Positions 33,310 to 44,851 are shown, counted from the stretch's first letter. The stretch: DNA of 64,000 bases from Enoplolaimus lenunculus (GCA_030248215.1 JASANG010002303.1:1-64000); one strand, 5' to 3'. A program made the numbers and translations. Notes: generated from the letters alone by a model not told the origin.

Positions 33310-34429
33310 TTTAGCAAGTAAAATTTAAGCTAAACTTTTTTTGTCACCTGGCTTAAAGACAAATATCTCCCAGTATTACTTGATGAGGATGAGACATGGA
33401 AACTTTAAGCAAGTGTCAATTCCGAAAACAGAGCTTAAACTGTAATCGCGTACGCTTGGATTTGCGTTGGAATTAGCGTTAAACGTATGACGGTGAAATG
33501 TTGCGTAGTTTCAGTTTGATGGTAATGATGGTCTGAACTGGAGTCAAAAGCAATTCTGTAATCTGCACAGCTGAAGTTTGCTCAAAAAGGTCGAATTTTT
33601 AAACTTTGCATATTTGAGCTGTTTATCAATTAACCTACTCTGATCATATTACATCGATATTGAAATTTTTGAACAATTCCATGTTCCCGGGGTCCTTAGA
33701 AGATCTTCTATTAAGGATCGAAAAAACGTTTTGTCAAAATGTTTTACAAATGATACACCATCGACGTGGTTATGACCGCTGAGTACAGTGTTAATTTTGT
33801 TGCTATTTGACCACTAGTTTACGAGCTATTTATGCTGAAATAACTGATTTAACATTTGACCCAGTTTTTACAATCGCCAAATCAGCTAATTGAACAAAAC
33901 TCGCGGACTAAGTGTCAAATAGCAATAAAATTATTACCGTTGGACTCAGCGCTCAAACTGCACCGAATGGCATATAAATTGTTCTACTTTTTGACACATT
34001 TCTCCTCGGTCTTCTTGTCCCTAGGAAGTAAAATATAAAAATTTTGCAAAATTTAATTTTGGGAGTAAAATGATCAGGGAAAGACATGAGAAGCACAAAT
34101 ATGCAAAAATTAATCCAACACGTTTCTACGCAAACGTTGGTATTATAGTGAGATAACAAATAAAATTTGCAAAGCAATAGGAACAAGGTACTTTCTAAAG
34201 TTATCAGATCAAAGATAACGAAGATATTAATTTTTAAGCTTAATTTTTAATTAATTTTTCCAATGGAATTTCAAATTTTACTCAAAATCAAACCACTGTG
34301 TATCGCTACGTGAGATTTATCTCTTACAAAGTTAATAAAGTTATATTTGTCATTGCTTTTGTGCGGTAATCGCTAAACAACACCAGTTGCTGCTACGGTG
34401 CACCAATGAATTTGTCCTAAGCATAACTA
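33310..34429. other. No secure gene
   Basis: A 60-codon frame at 33856-34038 (MTQFLQSPNQLIEQNSRTKC) looks mildly coding but has no splice partner. Otherwise AT-rich. Confidence 0.35.
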
Positions 34430-34604
34430 TAGTTAAGGAGCGTAACAGTAGATTAAGCGTATTCCTAAGCCTAAGCCTAAGCCTAAACGTTGCAAAAATG
34501 AGTTCCTAAGCCGAAGCCTAAGCAAAAGAACGTAATCTAGATTCTAAACCTATTCTTTTATAGATCCACCTGAAACCTGGACGCGCCTTAAAGTAAAATG
34601 GGCC
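34430..34604 (-). mobile_element. TTAGGC MITE, end type C
   Basis: Left end eroded (TAGTTAAGGAGCGTAACAG); right GCGCCTTAAAGTAAAATGGG. Confidence 0.85.
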
Positions 34605-34614
34605 ACTACAAGCA

Positions 34615-34813
34615 CACTGCAGCAAATGGTGAGTCAAACTGACTCTCTCCGAAATTTTCTTTTCCTGATTACACAAACTGAGTCAAAATTCGACTCCGCC
34701 TGAGTTCAATTTAACACAATTTGACACTGGCGGAGTCGAATTTTGACTCAGTTTGTTTAGTCGGGAAAAGCCTATTTCGGAGGGTGTCAATTTGACTCAC
34801 CATTTTTTGCAGC
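34615..34813. mobile_element. GAGTCAAA MITE
   Basis: CACTGCAGCAAATGGTGAG and CTCACCATTTTTTGCAG; only 10 bp from the preceding TTAGGC MITE. Confidence 0.88.
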
Positions 34814-35318
34814 GCATAACAGTAAAAATTTATTTAAACCTGTTGTTTAAAAATACATTTGAAGAATGATTTATTGTGTAACCGTTGCATGGACAAAACT
34901 TACGCCCAATCATTACTTTAGAAATACAATAAGGAACTTTATCAAAAACCAAAAAGTTCAACAAATTATGGCTAGTTTGGGTGTGGAATGATCAGGATAC
35001 GTCGTGTGAGGCTTAGGTCTGAAAAAATCCATAAATTCGAACCAATTCTTGGCAAACATCATGTGAAAGGGATCAGCAATAGACAGTCTGAGGCAGAATC
35101 ATTGTTGCACTTAGTGTAAGTGAATGCGCGTTTTGCACAGAATCAATACTGACCACATCTATACGACATCAAAACCACAGATATCTATCAAAGTTTGCAG
35201 GGTTTCTACTAGACACAAAACAAATTGTTTTATTATCATGAAATGTTGCCTGAAATTTTAATACAACGATGTCTTAATGCAGACACCAGTCATATATATG
35301 TGTTCAGTTTCAAACTTT
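34814..35318. other. No gene seen
   Basis: Nothing recognised. Confidence 0.4.
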
Positions 35319-35568
35319 GGCCAATGTATAGAACAGGTCCGGAACAGTAGTATAAGCATATTCCTAAGCCTAAGCCTAAGCCTAAGCGTATGGATGAGCC
35401 TATTCCTGAGCCTAAGCCAAAGCCTAAACCTAAAGCCTAAGCGTATGGATGAGCATATTCCTATTCCTAAGCCTAAGCCAAAGCCTAAGCAAAAAAATAG
35501 TCTAAAGCTTAATCTGACTCTGTTACAGCCCCTCCGGAAAACGATCCGGCCCTTTTCTATACATGGGC
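35319..35568 (-). mobile_element. TTAGGC MITE, mixed A ends
   Basis: GGCCAATGTATAGAACAGGT and CCTTTTCTATACATGGGC with two TTAGGC blocks split by a CGTATGGATGAGC spacer. Confidence 0.9.
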
Positions 35569-35584
35569 TCAAACTTTTAATATA

Positions 35585-36015
35585 AGTATTAAGTTATTCA
35601 ACCTATAAAGTCTTAAATTTAAGTCTTTCATAAACGATTAAGCCAAAAATATGTGTTAAATATAAAACAAATGTGATTGAAATATATGACAAAAATGTCT
35701 GAAATATAAGACATGTTTTGCTAATTTGCCGCACGCGAAAGTTTTAAAAACAAAGATTTGCCACGCAAACAGGCTCCAGAATTGAGAGATAAAACTCAAC
35801 CAAATTCCCTAATTTTACAATTTAACATACTTCAAACAAGTAAACTTAAGTTGGCAGGACCATTTGTATTGGAATTTAAGAATAGAAAATTCATTCTTGA
35901 ATATAAGACTATTTCTTGAAACGAATAAGTGTTTCTTATACACAAATTAGCAATGTGATTTCTTTAATATAAGACATTTATGTTTTAATCAATTCTGGCA
36001 TACATTTCTGACCAG
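35585..36015 (+). repeat. TCTTGAAATT-rich repeat element, copy 4
   Basis: TTTGCCACGCAAACAGGCTC through AAGTTGGCAGGAC corresponds to the shared block of the copies at 20560-23525, more diverged. Confidence 0.7.
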
Positions 36016-36910
36016 TTTAAAGACTTAAGGAAATACGATTTGGTAAAAATCGACACGTTCACGATATATAAACATTTTAAACTTAAATTACAATTTAAAC
36101 TAAACAATAATAATTAATACTTTAGATCAGTACAGCTTGAACCCGTTTACCACAAGTGTCATTCAGTGTTTGACGAGGTTTTCATTAATTATTTTGTGCC
36201 ATAGAACACTTAACGCGACAGGTCCATATAATTCTCGCTGACGTGTGTACCAGCATAAACATTTGTCTATACATATATAATATATAAATATATAAAAAAA
36301 TAAATAAAAAAATGTATATCAATATATAAATAAATATATACGTATTAATATATATATCAATATACATAAATAAACATATATCTGTATAAATAAAAAATAT
36401 ATCAATATTATATGTGTAAATCAGCGAAAAACAAATCAGCATTTAATGTATTTCTGATATAAGCCGAGTGCAATTTTCAGCAGGCCTTAAACGCACCCTA
36501 CAAAATATATTCAGTGGCTAAGAAGAAGTCTTTTTTGCACAATCAATGCATTCAAACAGCCGAACAACTGCAGGAGGCGTTTATATATAAATGCAATTTT
36601 ACAAATATGAGCAAACCTCAAAAATTGATATGCATCAGGTTTGCTACCGCAACAGCAAACATTGCCGAGAGTCTTTGATATTTGAAACAAAAATTTTAAA
36701 TTTACTATATTCTCAGGCGAGAATTCGGCCCAACATCGACATTTTGTTGTTTCTTTCAACACCGATTCGACTGCTGGAGGCCTGATTTTGCAGTAAAATC
36801 CACAAATATATACGATATGGTAAACGATTTAATAATGCAAACATTAATATACACAATGAATTGAAGCAAAAGTGTATATTTATTTCAGCGTGAAAAAACA
36901 CCTCCATTTC
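36016..36910. other. No secure gene; AT-repeat at 36270-36420
   Basis: 36270-36420 is an ATATAAATA-type simple repeat. After an acceptor TATTCTCAG at about 36718 all three plus frames stay open for 22-27 codons, so no frame can be chosen. Confidence 0.35.
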
Positions 36911-36912
36911 AG

Positions 36913-37070
36913 GCAAACGCATTGCCCAAAACTGGACCGAGGAACAAGTGCAAGAAAATGTTGTCGAATCATTAATGTTTTTTTGGTTTTCGCAACCAGT
37001 TGCACCAGCTTGTTAAAGATGCAACGTATACAACAACTCTCGTATACGTTCATCCCTGAAACGAGACTGC
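36913..37070 (+). CDS. Possible exon interrupted by a one-base shift in a T7 run
   Basis: Behind an acceptor CCATTTCAG (36904-36912) a frame reads KRIAQNWTEEQVQENVVESL, then meets a run of seven T bases. In the next register the sequence continues coding-like (GFRNQLHQLVKDATYTTTLV) to a stop near 37066. Codon choice on both sides is more gene-like than in the competing frames. The shift could be an assembly error in the homopolymer or a real lesion. No upstream exon with the matching phase was found, and I do not recognise the protein. Confidence 0.28.
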
Positions 37071-37290
37071 TGGCTGTTACGCTTGTTAAATTTAATTTTT
37101 TACCTCAGGTATTCCTGTGGTTTTTTAGTGTTTGTAAATTTGTCTAATGACAATATGAAATTTTTGTAAACTGTGTATAGTTTAGGAACATACTTTTAGA
37201 ATTTAAATATCATCTAGATATCTGAAAAAAAACGGAAAACACGGTTTTTTCCGGGTTCTTCTGTTTCTTTTCAAAAGGGCCGGAGATATG

Positions 37291-37579
37291 GACCAATGTA
37301 AAGAAGAGGGGCAGAACAGTATTATAAGCATATTCCTACGCCTAAGCCTAAGCCTAAGCCTAAGCCTAAGCGTAAGGAAGAACACTATACCTAAGCCTAA
37401 GCCTAAGCGTAAGGAAGAACATTATACCTAAGCCTAAGCCTAAATGTAAGGATGAGCATTATATCTAAGCCTAATCCCAAGCCTAAACCTAAGCCAAGCA
37501 AAAAAATTGGTGTAACGCTTAAGGTTACTCTATTGTAGTCTCGCAGAAAAACGTTCCGTCCCTCATATTTATATGGGCC
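37291..37579 (-). mobile_element. TTAGGC MITE, end type B
   Basis: GACCAATGTAAAGAAGAGGG and CCTCATATTTATATGGGCC; three tandem array blocks each starting after AAGGAAGAACA or similar. Confidence 0.9.
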
Positions 37580-37707
37580 GAAAAATGGAACAAGTAAGTT
37601 TGTGACCAGCTAAACTGGCACATTATATTAATGATTTAGACATTCGACACTTTTACTGTGTGCAACTTATGTTTATTATACGTTGTTAAATCTTGATCTG
37701 TACTTAG

Positions 37708-37796
37708 CAAAACAGACTGTGAATCCGACAGAATATATCACTTTGGCCACAATTTTAGCATCCGATAACATCGATGCATTTGCTGAGGCACTGGTG
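37708..37796 (+). CDS. Weak exon candidate
   Basis: Acceptor CTGTACTTAG precedes an open stretch KQTVNPTEYITLATILASDN then IDAFAEALVHIF. The string TLATILAS...AEALVHIF resembles the opening helices of RasGAP domains such as in neurofibromin relatives, but it is short and no flanking exon was found. The following bases become A-rich repeats (CCGATTTTTAGAAAAAA), so the exon probably ends near 37793 at CTG/GTGCAT. Confidence 0.25.
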
Positions 37797-38171
37797 CATA
37801 TATTTTTCCACCGATTTTTAGAAAAAAAGGAAGAAAGACATTTTTCCGGACCGATTTTTAGAAAAAAAAAACAAAAAAAAACTATTTTTTCCGGTCGATA
37901 CAATTTTTTCAAAAAAAAAACCAAACCAGATTGAGAATAACCATAAATTGTGTACGTAACTTTAGTTACTCCAAACACCGTTTACTTATTCTCTGATTAT
38001 GTAAATTAGAATTTCATTATTTTTCATCGCATTTTTAAAAACTTATTAACTTTAATTCTTTGAAACGTTTAATTTTCGATGGTAACATAACAAACTGTTT
38101 GCCTCAAGATGATCAGTAGCGTGCCCGCTGGGAGACAACAAGATTGTGGGACCGAGACAATTTGTGACCTA
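37797..38171. repeat. A-rich repeats, then nothing recognised
   Basis: 37797-37920 has three imperfect units of CCGATTTTTAGAAAAAAA; beyond that AT-rich DNA without features. Confidence 0.6.
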
Positions 38172-38365
38172 CACTGTAAAAAATGGGGAGTCAACTTGAC
38201 TCTCTCCGAAATAGGCTTTTCCTGACTACACAAACTGAGTCAAAATTCGACTCCACCAGAGTCAAATTCGATTCATTGAATCGCTCTGTGAGTCGAATTT
38301 GACTGTTGTAGTCAGGAAAAGCCTATTTGCGCGGCAGTCAATTTGACTCCCCATCTTTTACAGTG
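38172..38365. mobile_element. GAGTCAAA MITE with TA borders
   Basis: TA-CACTGTAAAAAATGGGG and CATCTTTTACAGTG-TA. Confidence 0.92.
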
Positions 38366-38980
38366 TAACTAGGCTTATGCATAGGTTTACGATTAAACTT
38401 TAGGTTTAGGTCTATGCTTAGGCTATGTGTTAAGTTTAGCAGGCATGCCCTTATATTTAACGTAGGCCAGCCACTCAACCAGAAACAGCATTTTTGTTCC
38501 GTGTGACATCCGCTATACTTAAGCTCAAAATTCGACAAAATTGCTGTTTGACCTTAATACATAAGATAACGGTTATTTGCCAGTTTTTAATGTATTTACT
38601 GCACAATTTTGTCAAAATTAAATTAATCAGTTTACCATCAACAACACTGTAAATTCACTGGAAATACAATTGCTTCCAGGGTCGCATCTACACCGTGAGG
38701 GGCGTGCCGCCACAACTTCTGTGCTAGCAAAAACTTTTCCTGTGCCGTTTATGAATCTTATCGTCGTCTGTATATAAGTACAAGTCTTGTTTTCAAAACC
38801 AGGGCTTAAACTTTACCTGAGATAAACCTTAAAATTGGTAATCGTAAATTGAAATAAACTGGCTATTACGCTATAATTGCGATGGAAAACATAAATTTAA
38901 TTATATAATTATCATTTACACATAATTCTGAATAATCTTAACTTCCGGTACCAAATGAGTTAAATAAAACTGCAAGTTTA
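38366..38980. other. No gene seen
   Basis: Nothing recognised apart from scattered TTAGGC-like hexamers at 38370-38440. Confidence 0.4.
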
Positions 38981-39184
38981 TATAAAAAATAGGGAGTCAA
39001 ATTGACTCTCTCGGAAACAGGCTTTTCCTGACTACACCAACTGAGTCAAATTTGACTGCGCCAGAGTCAAATTGGACTCACTGAGTCGAACGTTTGACTC
39101 TGGCGGAGTCAAATTGCACTCAGTTTGTGTAGTCAAGAAAAGCCTGTTTCCGAGAGAGTCAATTGGATTCCCCATTTTTTACTG
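38981..39184. mobile_element. GAGTCAAA MITE
   Basis: AAAAAATAGGGAGTCAAATT and ATTCCCCATTTTTTACTG; outermost CACTG lost on the left. Confidence 0.88.
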
Positions 39185-39413
39185 ATTATGTACCATCAGA
39201 TATGTCCTATAAAAACTTACCGGCATGGTTGACTGGGGTTAACTGTACGACGTTCCACAAACTATAAGTTTATGTTTAAAAAATATTTGTTATGAATAGT
39301 TTTGATGTCAGTTCACAGTTATAAACTTATGTAGCATTGACAATATGTCGGTATACAATTTCACATGCCTTTTAAGTTGCAGAAAACCGAAAGCGCTCAT
39401 TGATACGAGTTGC
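39185..39413. other. No gene seen
   Basis: Nothing recognised. Confidence 0.4.
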
Positions 39414-39727
39414 GGACCATGTAAAGATCAGGGTCGGAACGTTTTTCGGGTACTGCAATAGAGTACGCTTAAGCTTTAGACTAATTTTTTTGCTTGGTTT
39501 AGGCTTAGGCTTAGACTTAGATATATGCTCATTCTTATGCTTAGGCTTACGCTTACGTTTAGGTTTAGGAATATGCCTAGGAATATGCACATTCTTATGC
39601 TTAGGGTTACGCTTAGGTTTGGGTTTAGGGATATGCTTAGGAATATGCTCATTCTTATGCTTAGGCTTAGGCTTAGGTTTAGGAATATGTTTATAATAAT
39701 GTTCCGCCTCTGTTCTTTACATTGAAC
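39414..39727 (+). mobile_element. TTAGGC MITE, end type B
   Basis: GGACCATGTAAAGATCAGGG and CCTCTGTTCTTTACATTG. The interior is three blocks of hexamers separated by AATATGC-CATTCTTATGC, so it is one of the longest copies. Confidence 0.9.
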
Positions 39728-40209
39728 AGAGTTGCTATAAAATCCGGGTCCTTGTAGCTAGAGTTCAGAAGCTGCCCAAAGGAAGATAATCCAACGGTCC
39801 ATAACGGCTTGTTTTTGCTAAGGAACAAGGCTACAACGAAGAGGTGTACACAAATTTAAACCACGTTTGAACTTATTCAATGATTGATTAACTGTAGAAT
39901 ATTGGACTTATCGCTTGAAATTATTTCCAGTAGCTTGAGCGCAACTGTTCGAATGAAACATTTATAAAAATACGTCATCGACTTAACTTCGCTTTAGGTT
40001 GAGAATTATTGAAGTTGAATTGAAAACAGCGTGAAACCAAACGCGTTGAACTAAACAATAATCCGAATCCGTTGTGGCACTGTCGCTGAGCCTTGATTTC
40101 AAAATTTCTTTTTACAAATTGACAACCTCGTTATGACGTCCGTAATTTAAAGTTGAGGCATGCAATAGTAAACATTGAATATTAAATAATTTACAAGCAT
40201 AAATTCTTT
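39728..40209. other. No gene seen
   Basis: Nothing recognised. Confidence 0.4.
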
Positions 40210-40420
40210 GGCCAATGCAAAGAACAGGGGCGGAACAGTATTATAAGCATATTAATAAGTCTAAAGCCTACGACTAAGCCTAAGCCTAAGACTACGTGTA
40301 ACGAGAATATTCGTAAGCCTAAGCCTAAGCCTAAGCCAAGCAAAAAATTAGTCTAAAGCTTAAGCATACTCTATTGCAGTCCCACAGAAAAACGTTCCGC
40401 TCCTGATCTCAACATGGACC
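40210..40420 (-). mobile_element. TTAGGC MITE, end type B
   Basis: GGCCAATGCAAAGAACAGGG and CTCCTGATCTCAACATGGAC. Confidence 0.9.
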
Positions 40421-40706
40421 AATACTTTCAAAGCGAAAAATTGTTTCGAATAATTTTGAAATATTTTCTCAAAAATACTCCGTATTTTCAAAACCGTTGC
40501 AAAATATGAAAGGCCAAATTCAGAATTCCAATATAGTAGAATTTCTGTAAGAAAAATTTTTATAACTTTAAAAGGATATAGTGAACCAACACATATTTTA
40601 AAATACTCTTAATATTCCAGTCCAGATTAACCTTAACATCGCATGAAAATACATATTCGATGAGCTCATGATAAAATTTCACATTTTATCTTATTATTTT
40701 AAAACT

Positions 40707-41105
40707 GCCCATGTATAGAACAGGGCCGGACCGTTTTCCGGCGCACTCAAAATAATATTTCTGATATTTAAGAAAAAATTTCTTACATTTCAGAAATATG
40801 ATTAGCAAGGTGCACTTGAAAAGTATTTCTGTTTTAACAGAAATGTTTTCAAAAAAGTTTTGAAATAAAGTCTGAAAATAAACGGTTTCCACATATTTTT
40901 AGAAATATTGTCTTAAATGTCAGCAAAACTTTTCAGATTTGCATAGAGTCAGTTTAAGTTTAGACTATCTTTTTTGTGTATGTGTAGGCTTAGGCTTAGG
41001 CTTTAGCTTAGGAACAGGCTCATCATTACGCTTAGGCGTAGACTTTGGCTTAGGCTTAGGAATATACTTATACTACTGTTCCGGCCCTGTCCTACACATT
41101 GGCCG
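40707..41105 (+). mobile_element. TTAGGC MITE, end type A, split by an insertion
   Basis: Left end GCCCATGTATAGAACAGGGC is followed at about 40745 by 200 bp foreign to the family; the core resumes at GAGTCAGTTTAAG (40945). Its right end passes directly into the 35-bp minisatellite. Confidence 0.85.
40745..40944. repeat. Insert related to the TCTTGAAATT-rich element
   Basis: Repeated TTTCTGATATTTAAGAAA and AGAAATATTGTCTTAAATG motifs match the style of the copies at 20560-23525. It replaces the usual GGGGCTATAATA of the host MITE. Confidence 0.65.
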
Positions 41106-41950
41106 ACAAACTGTTCCGGCCCTGTTCTATACATTGGCCGACAAACTGTTCCGGCCCTGTTCTATACATTGGCCGTCAAACTGTTCCGGCCCTGTTCTAT
41201 ACATTGGCCGTCAAACTGTTCCGGCCCTGTTCTATGCATTGGCCGTCAAACTGTTCCGGCCCAGTTCTATACATTGGCCGACAAACTGTTCCGGCCCACT
41301 TCTATACATTGGCCGACAAACTGTTCCGGCCCAGTTCTATACATTGGCCGTCAAACTGTTCCTGCCCTGTTCTATACATTGGCCGTCAAACTGTTCCGGC
41401 CCTGTTCTATACATTGGCCGTCAAACTGTTCCGGCCCTGTTCTATACATTGGCCGTCAAACTGTTCCGGCCCTGTTCTATACATTGGCCGTCAAACTGTT
41501 CCGGCCCTGTTCTATACATTGGCCGTCAAACTGTTCCGGCCCTGTTCTATACATTGGCCGTCAAACTGTTCCGGCCCAGTTCTATACATTGGCCGTCAAA
41601 CTGTTCCGGCCCTGTTCTATACATTGGCCGTCAAACTGTTCCGGCCCAGTTCTATACATTGGCCGTCAAACTGTTCCGGCCCAGTTCTATACATTGGCCG
41701 TCAAACTGTTCCGGCCCTGTTCTATACATTGGCCGTCAAACTGTTCCGGCCCAGTTCTATACATTGGCTGACAAACTGTTCCGGCCCTGTTCTATACATT
41801 GGCTGTCAAACTGTTCCGGCCCAGTTCTATACATTGGCCGACAAACTGTTCCGGCCCACTTCTATACATTGGCCGACAAACTGTTCCGGCCCAGTTCTAT
41901 ACATTGGCCGACAAACTGTTCCGGCCCAGTTCTATACATTGCCCGTCAAA
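41070..41950. repeat. 35-bp minisatellite, about 25 copies, derived from a MITE end
   Basis: Each unit is CTGTTCCGGCCCTGTTCTAT followed by ACATTGGCC(G)(T/A)CAAA. The first two thirds are the type A right end of the TTAGGC MITE. Variants (CAGT or CACT for CTGT; GACAAA for GTCAAA) are interspersed. Since 35 is not a multiple of 3 all forward frames stay open; none is a gene. Confidence 0.96.
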
Positions 41951-42155
41951 TGAATATAGCACCTATCACCAGTTAGTGATTGGCTTGTAAACTATCGATC
42001 TTCTCATTTGTGAAGCTCAAAATTGGCAGTGGTTGGCCAAGTCAGTTATATACGAAATATGTTTTGAATTTGATACCCGTCATTCACTGTTTCGAAATTT
42101 ACAAGACTTATCATCAACTAATGATAGATGATACAAACAATTAAGAATACAGCCC
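41951..42155. mobile_element. GTAGCACC-type MITE, diverged
   Basis: TATAGCACCTATCACCAGTT at the left and GATACAAACAATTAAGAATA at the right; it separates the minisatellite from unc-87. Confidence 0.7.
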
Positions 42156-42361
42156 TATGGATGTACGGATATTGTTGCAACTAACTAAAAATGAGTATGA
42201 ATACGTTATGGCTCGTCCATATTATGTTTTACTAAATAAAAGCGCAAAAGTTCCAAAGTATAAATGCTTCTAGTCAATTTATTTTTAAATTTCAGATATT
42301 ATTTAGAAGCTATAGTTGTGTTTAGTCTTTATATTTTAACCTAAACCATCGCAAAACAACC

Positions 42362-44478
42362 ATGTCAGACGATGAAGAAGAAATAGGAGTCGCTGAGGAA
42401 GCTGATGACGAACCAGCAGATGATACTGGCGGTGATGTCGGCGAAGGATATACGCTTGAAGAGGTTCCTAAAAAGAAACCAAAACCACGCAAAAAGAAGC
42501 AAAACGATCAATATTCAGCTGGAAAGCCGTCACGATTGCCGAAAGACAAACTTATGGTCAGCGAAGGTATCATTCCGCTTCAAAGTGGAACCAACATTTG
42601 GGACAGTCAAAAAGGCATGACTGGATTCGGCCGACCTCGAGATGTCATCGATAAAATAAAATCGACCAAACTCGAACCGTTGAGTGAAGAACGACAAAAA
42701 TCACTGAACGAAGTTGTTCGGCTTCAAAGTGGAACAAATCGATTCGATTCACAGAAAGGAATGTCGGCAATGGGCGCAGTACGCGACGTATTGTATAAAC
42801 CAAAGGGCACCGGTGGCGTAGAAGAGGTGTCTGAAGAAAAGGTTATTTGCTTATGCTGTGATTTAATTATGAATTACTTGAACTATTTAAACCCATGTAT
42901 AGAACAGGGCCGGATCGTTTTCCGGAGGGGCTATAATAGAGTCAGTGTAAGCTTTAGACTATTTTTTTGCTTAGGCTTAGGATTAGGCTTAGGCTTACGC
43001 TTAGGAATAGGCTCATCCTTACGCTTAGGCTTAGACTTAGGTTTAGGCTTAGAAATATGCTTATACTACTGTTCCGGCCTTGTTCAATACATGGACCACT
43101 ATTTGAAATGATAAAATGAATCGCTATTAACATCACTGTGAAAAATTTATACGTTTTAAAAGACTGACTGGTTGCTACCAGGCGTAACGAAATGACACAG
43201 TGGCGTCCGAAGAAAATTATGTTTGAGGGGCGCCGAATAAATTTTGAAACGCCGCTACAATTACAACTCAAGATTTTACATTTAAACCGATTCAATTTGG
43301 GGGGGCACCAGCTAAATTTGAGGTTGGGAAAGGCCCTCAAGTGCCCCCCGTGGAGACGCCTGTGAAATGATAACGTTGCTATACCTAAAATTTAACAAAG
43401 TTGATTTGCTGAGAATAAATTTTCTTGCGTGTTCTGCGAACTTAAACATAGGATCATTGAAAAATATTCTAAAACCAAGTTAACCTTGCATAAATCGGAA
43501 TAGACTAGCTATGTAGCCTTCATGTGCGCATCCGTAATTCTCAACCCTGGAGTCAATGAATATATTATAACGCTGGCCTATGTACAGGACAGGGCCGGAT
43601 CGTTTTCCGTATGGGCTATAATAGATTCAGTTTAAGCTTTAGACTATTTTTTCGCTTACGGATTAGGCTTAGGCTTGGGAATATGCTCATCCATACGCTT
43701 AGGCTTAGGCTTAGGCTTAGGCTTACGAATATGCTTATACTACTGTTCCGGCCGTATTCAATACATGGGCCGTAACATTTCTTAAACATTCGGCCCATGG
43801 TAAAATATGGTTTAGATGTTTTTTTGAATCATTTTTAAGCAACGAATGCGCGATGGCATAGTCCCGCTCCAATCAGGCACCAACAAACTTGCGTCCCAAA
43901 AAGGCATGCGCGGTTTTGGTATGCCCCGATTGACGTTCACAAAAGAATTTCCGGATCCGTGTCCTGAGAGTCAAGGTGACATCGGCAGTCAAATGGGTAC
44001 GAACAAATTAGCATCGCAAAAGGGCATGACTGGATTTGGTGCAAGTCGCAATCAAGTGAGCAAATACGTCGACGAAGCTCGTGGTGAAATCGCAAACGAC
44101 GAACGAGCAGTGATGAAACAAAGTCTCGGCTCAAGTTTATCCGGCGCAAATCAAAGTGGAATGTCGATGTTTGGATCGTTTCGAAATAATACGCTCATGT
44201 TAACGCGAACTGATCGTGCGTCACAAGGATTTGTTCCGTTTCAAGCTGGCATCAACTGGGCCGATTCACAAGCCGGCAAAACGGCATTTGGTCAACCTCG
44301 TAATCAATTGATCACCGCTGTCGATGATACACGTGAACCGCTGCCTGAAGAACTTGCTCGCGATCCGAACGTGCCTTCGTGGAGCTCAGGGTATGCGTTT
44401 GGTGCAAGTCAACGCGGCATGACTTCAATGGGATCGGTCCGTGACGTCAAAGGAAAATTTATTCGACGGCTGTGGTAA
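42362..44478 (+). CDS. unc-87: UNC-87-type calponin-like repeat protein
   Basis: Two exons, 42362-42841 and 43840-44478, join in phase 0 (GAAAAG/GTTATT and TTTTTAAG/CAACGA) to 372 residues. An acidic then Lys/Pro-rich N-terminus (KKKPKPRKKK) precedes seven calponin-like repeats: two in exon 1 (LQSGTNIWDSQKGMTGFG; LQSGTNRFDSQKGMSAMG) and five in exon 2 (LQSGTNKLASQKGMRGFG; MGTNKLASQKGMTGFG; a shortened SLSGANQSGMSMFG; FQAGINWADSQAGKTAFG; YAFGASQRGMTSMG). UNC-87 of C. elegans also has seven repeats and a form of about this length; it bundles actin filaments in muscle. The fifth repeat is degenerate and the end FIRRLW is short. The only intron, 998 bp, contains two type A TTAGGC MITEs. AATAAA lies at 44767. 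Confidence 0.94.
42891..43097 (+). mobile_element. TTAGGC MITE, end type A, in unc-87 intron
   Basis: CCCATGTATAGAACAGGGCC and GGCCTTGTTCAATACATGG, 50 bp after the donor. Confidence 0.92.
43196..43373. mobile_element. Short repeat with CACAGTGGCGTC ends
   Basis: CACAGTGGCGTC and GACGCCTGTG are imperfect inverted ends around a G-rich interior; unc-87 intron. Only copy seen here. Confidence 0.55.
43575..43771 (+). mobile_element. TTAGGC MITE, end type A, second copy in unc-87 intron
   Basis: GGCCTATGTACAGGACAGGG and CGGCCGTATTCAATACATGG, 68 bp before the acceptor. Confidence 0.92.
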
Positions 44479-44766
44479 ACCGAATATCCCAATTTTCACA
44501 GTCACTCAGCCTCGCAGCAATGCGTTGATGTTTTATGAAATTGCAAATATATTCCTACGAAATCTCATAAAATCAACCGAAATTATACTCAAGCGATTTT
44601 TTATATTAGCCGAACTTACACTATACTTTTCTATGCGGCATATCGCCACACGGCGACCATATGCTGCCGCACGGTACCGTCCATCACCGCACAGATAGTA
44701 AACTGAAAATTGTTTTCATTCAATTAAACATTCAAACGCGTTGCGCCATTATCGTTGGTGCCCGAA

Positions 44767-44772
44767 AATAAA
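44767..44772 (+). terminator. Polyadenylation signal of unc-87
   Basis: AATAAA 289 bases after the stop codon, before the next MITE. Confidence 0.45.
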
Positions 44773-44851
44773 AATACATAACAACCAAATTACCATGATT
44801 TGTAAGATGTTGTTTTGAGCCACTAGAAACTGTGTGTGGTTTTATTTAACT

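Noticed and set aside
40939-41990. Open frames of up to 345 codons in all three plus frames
   Set aside because: The 35-bp minisatellite is stop-free and rotates through the frames; no start context, splice sites or domain.
44441-44698. Frame continuing past the unc-87 stop in another register (GKPNIPIFTVTQ)
   Set aside because: No donor-acceptor pair links it to the coding frame; the region is taken as 3' untranslated.
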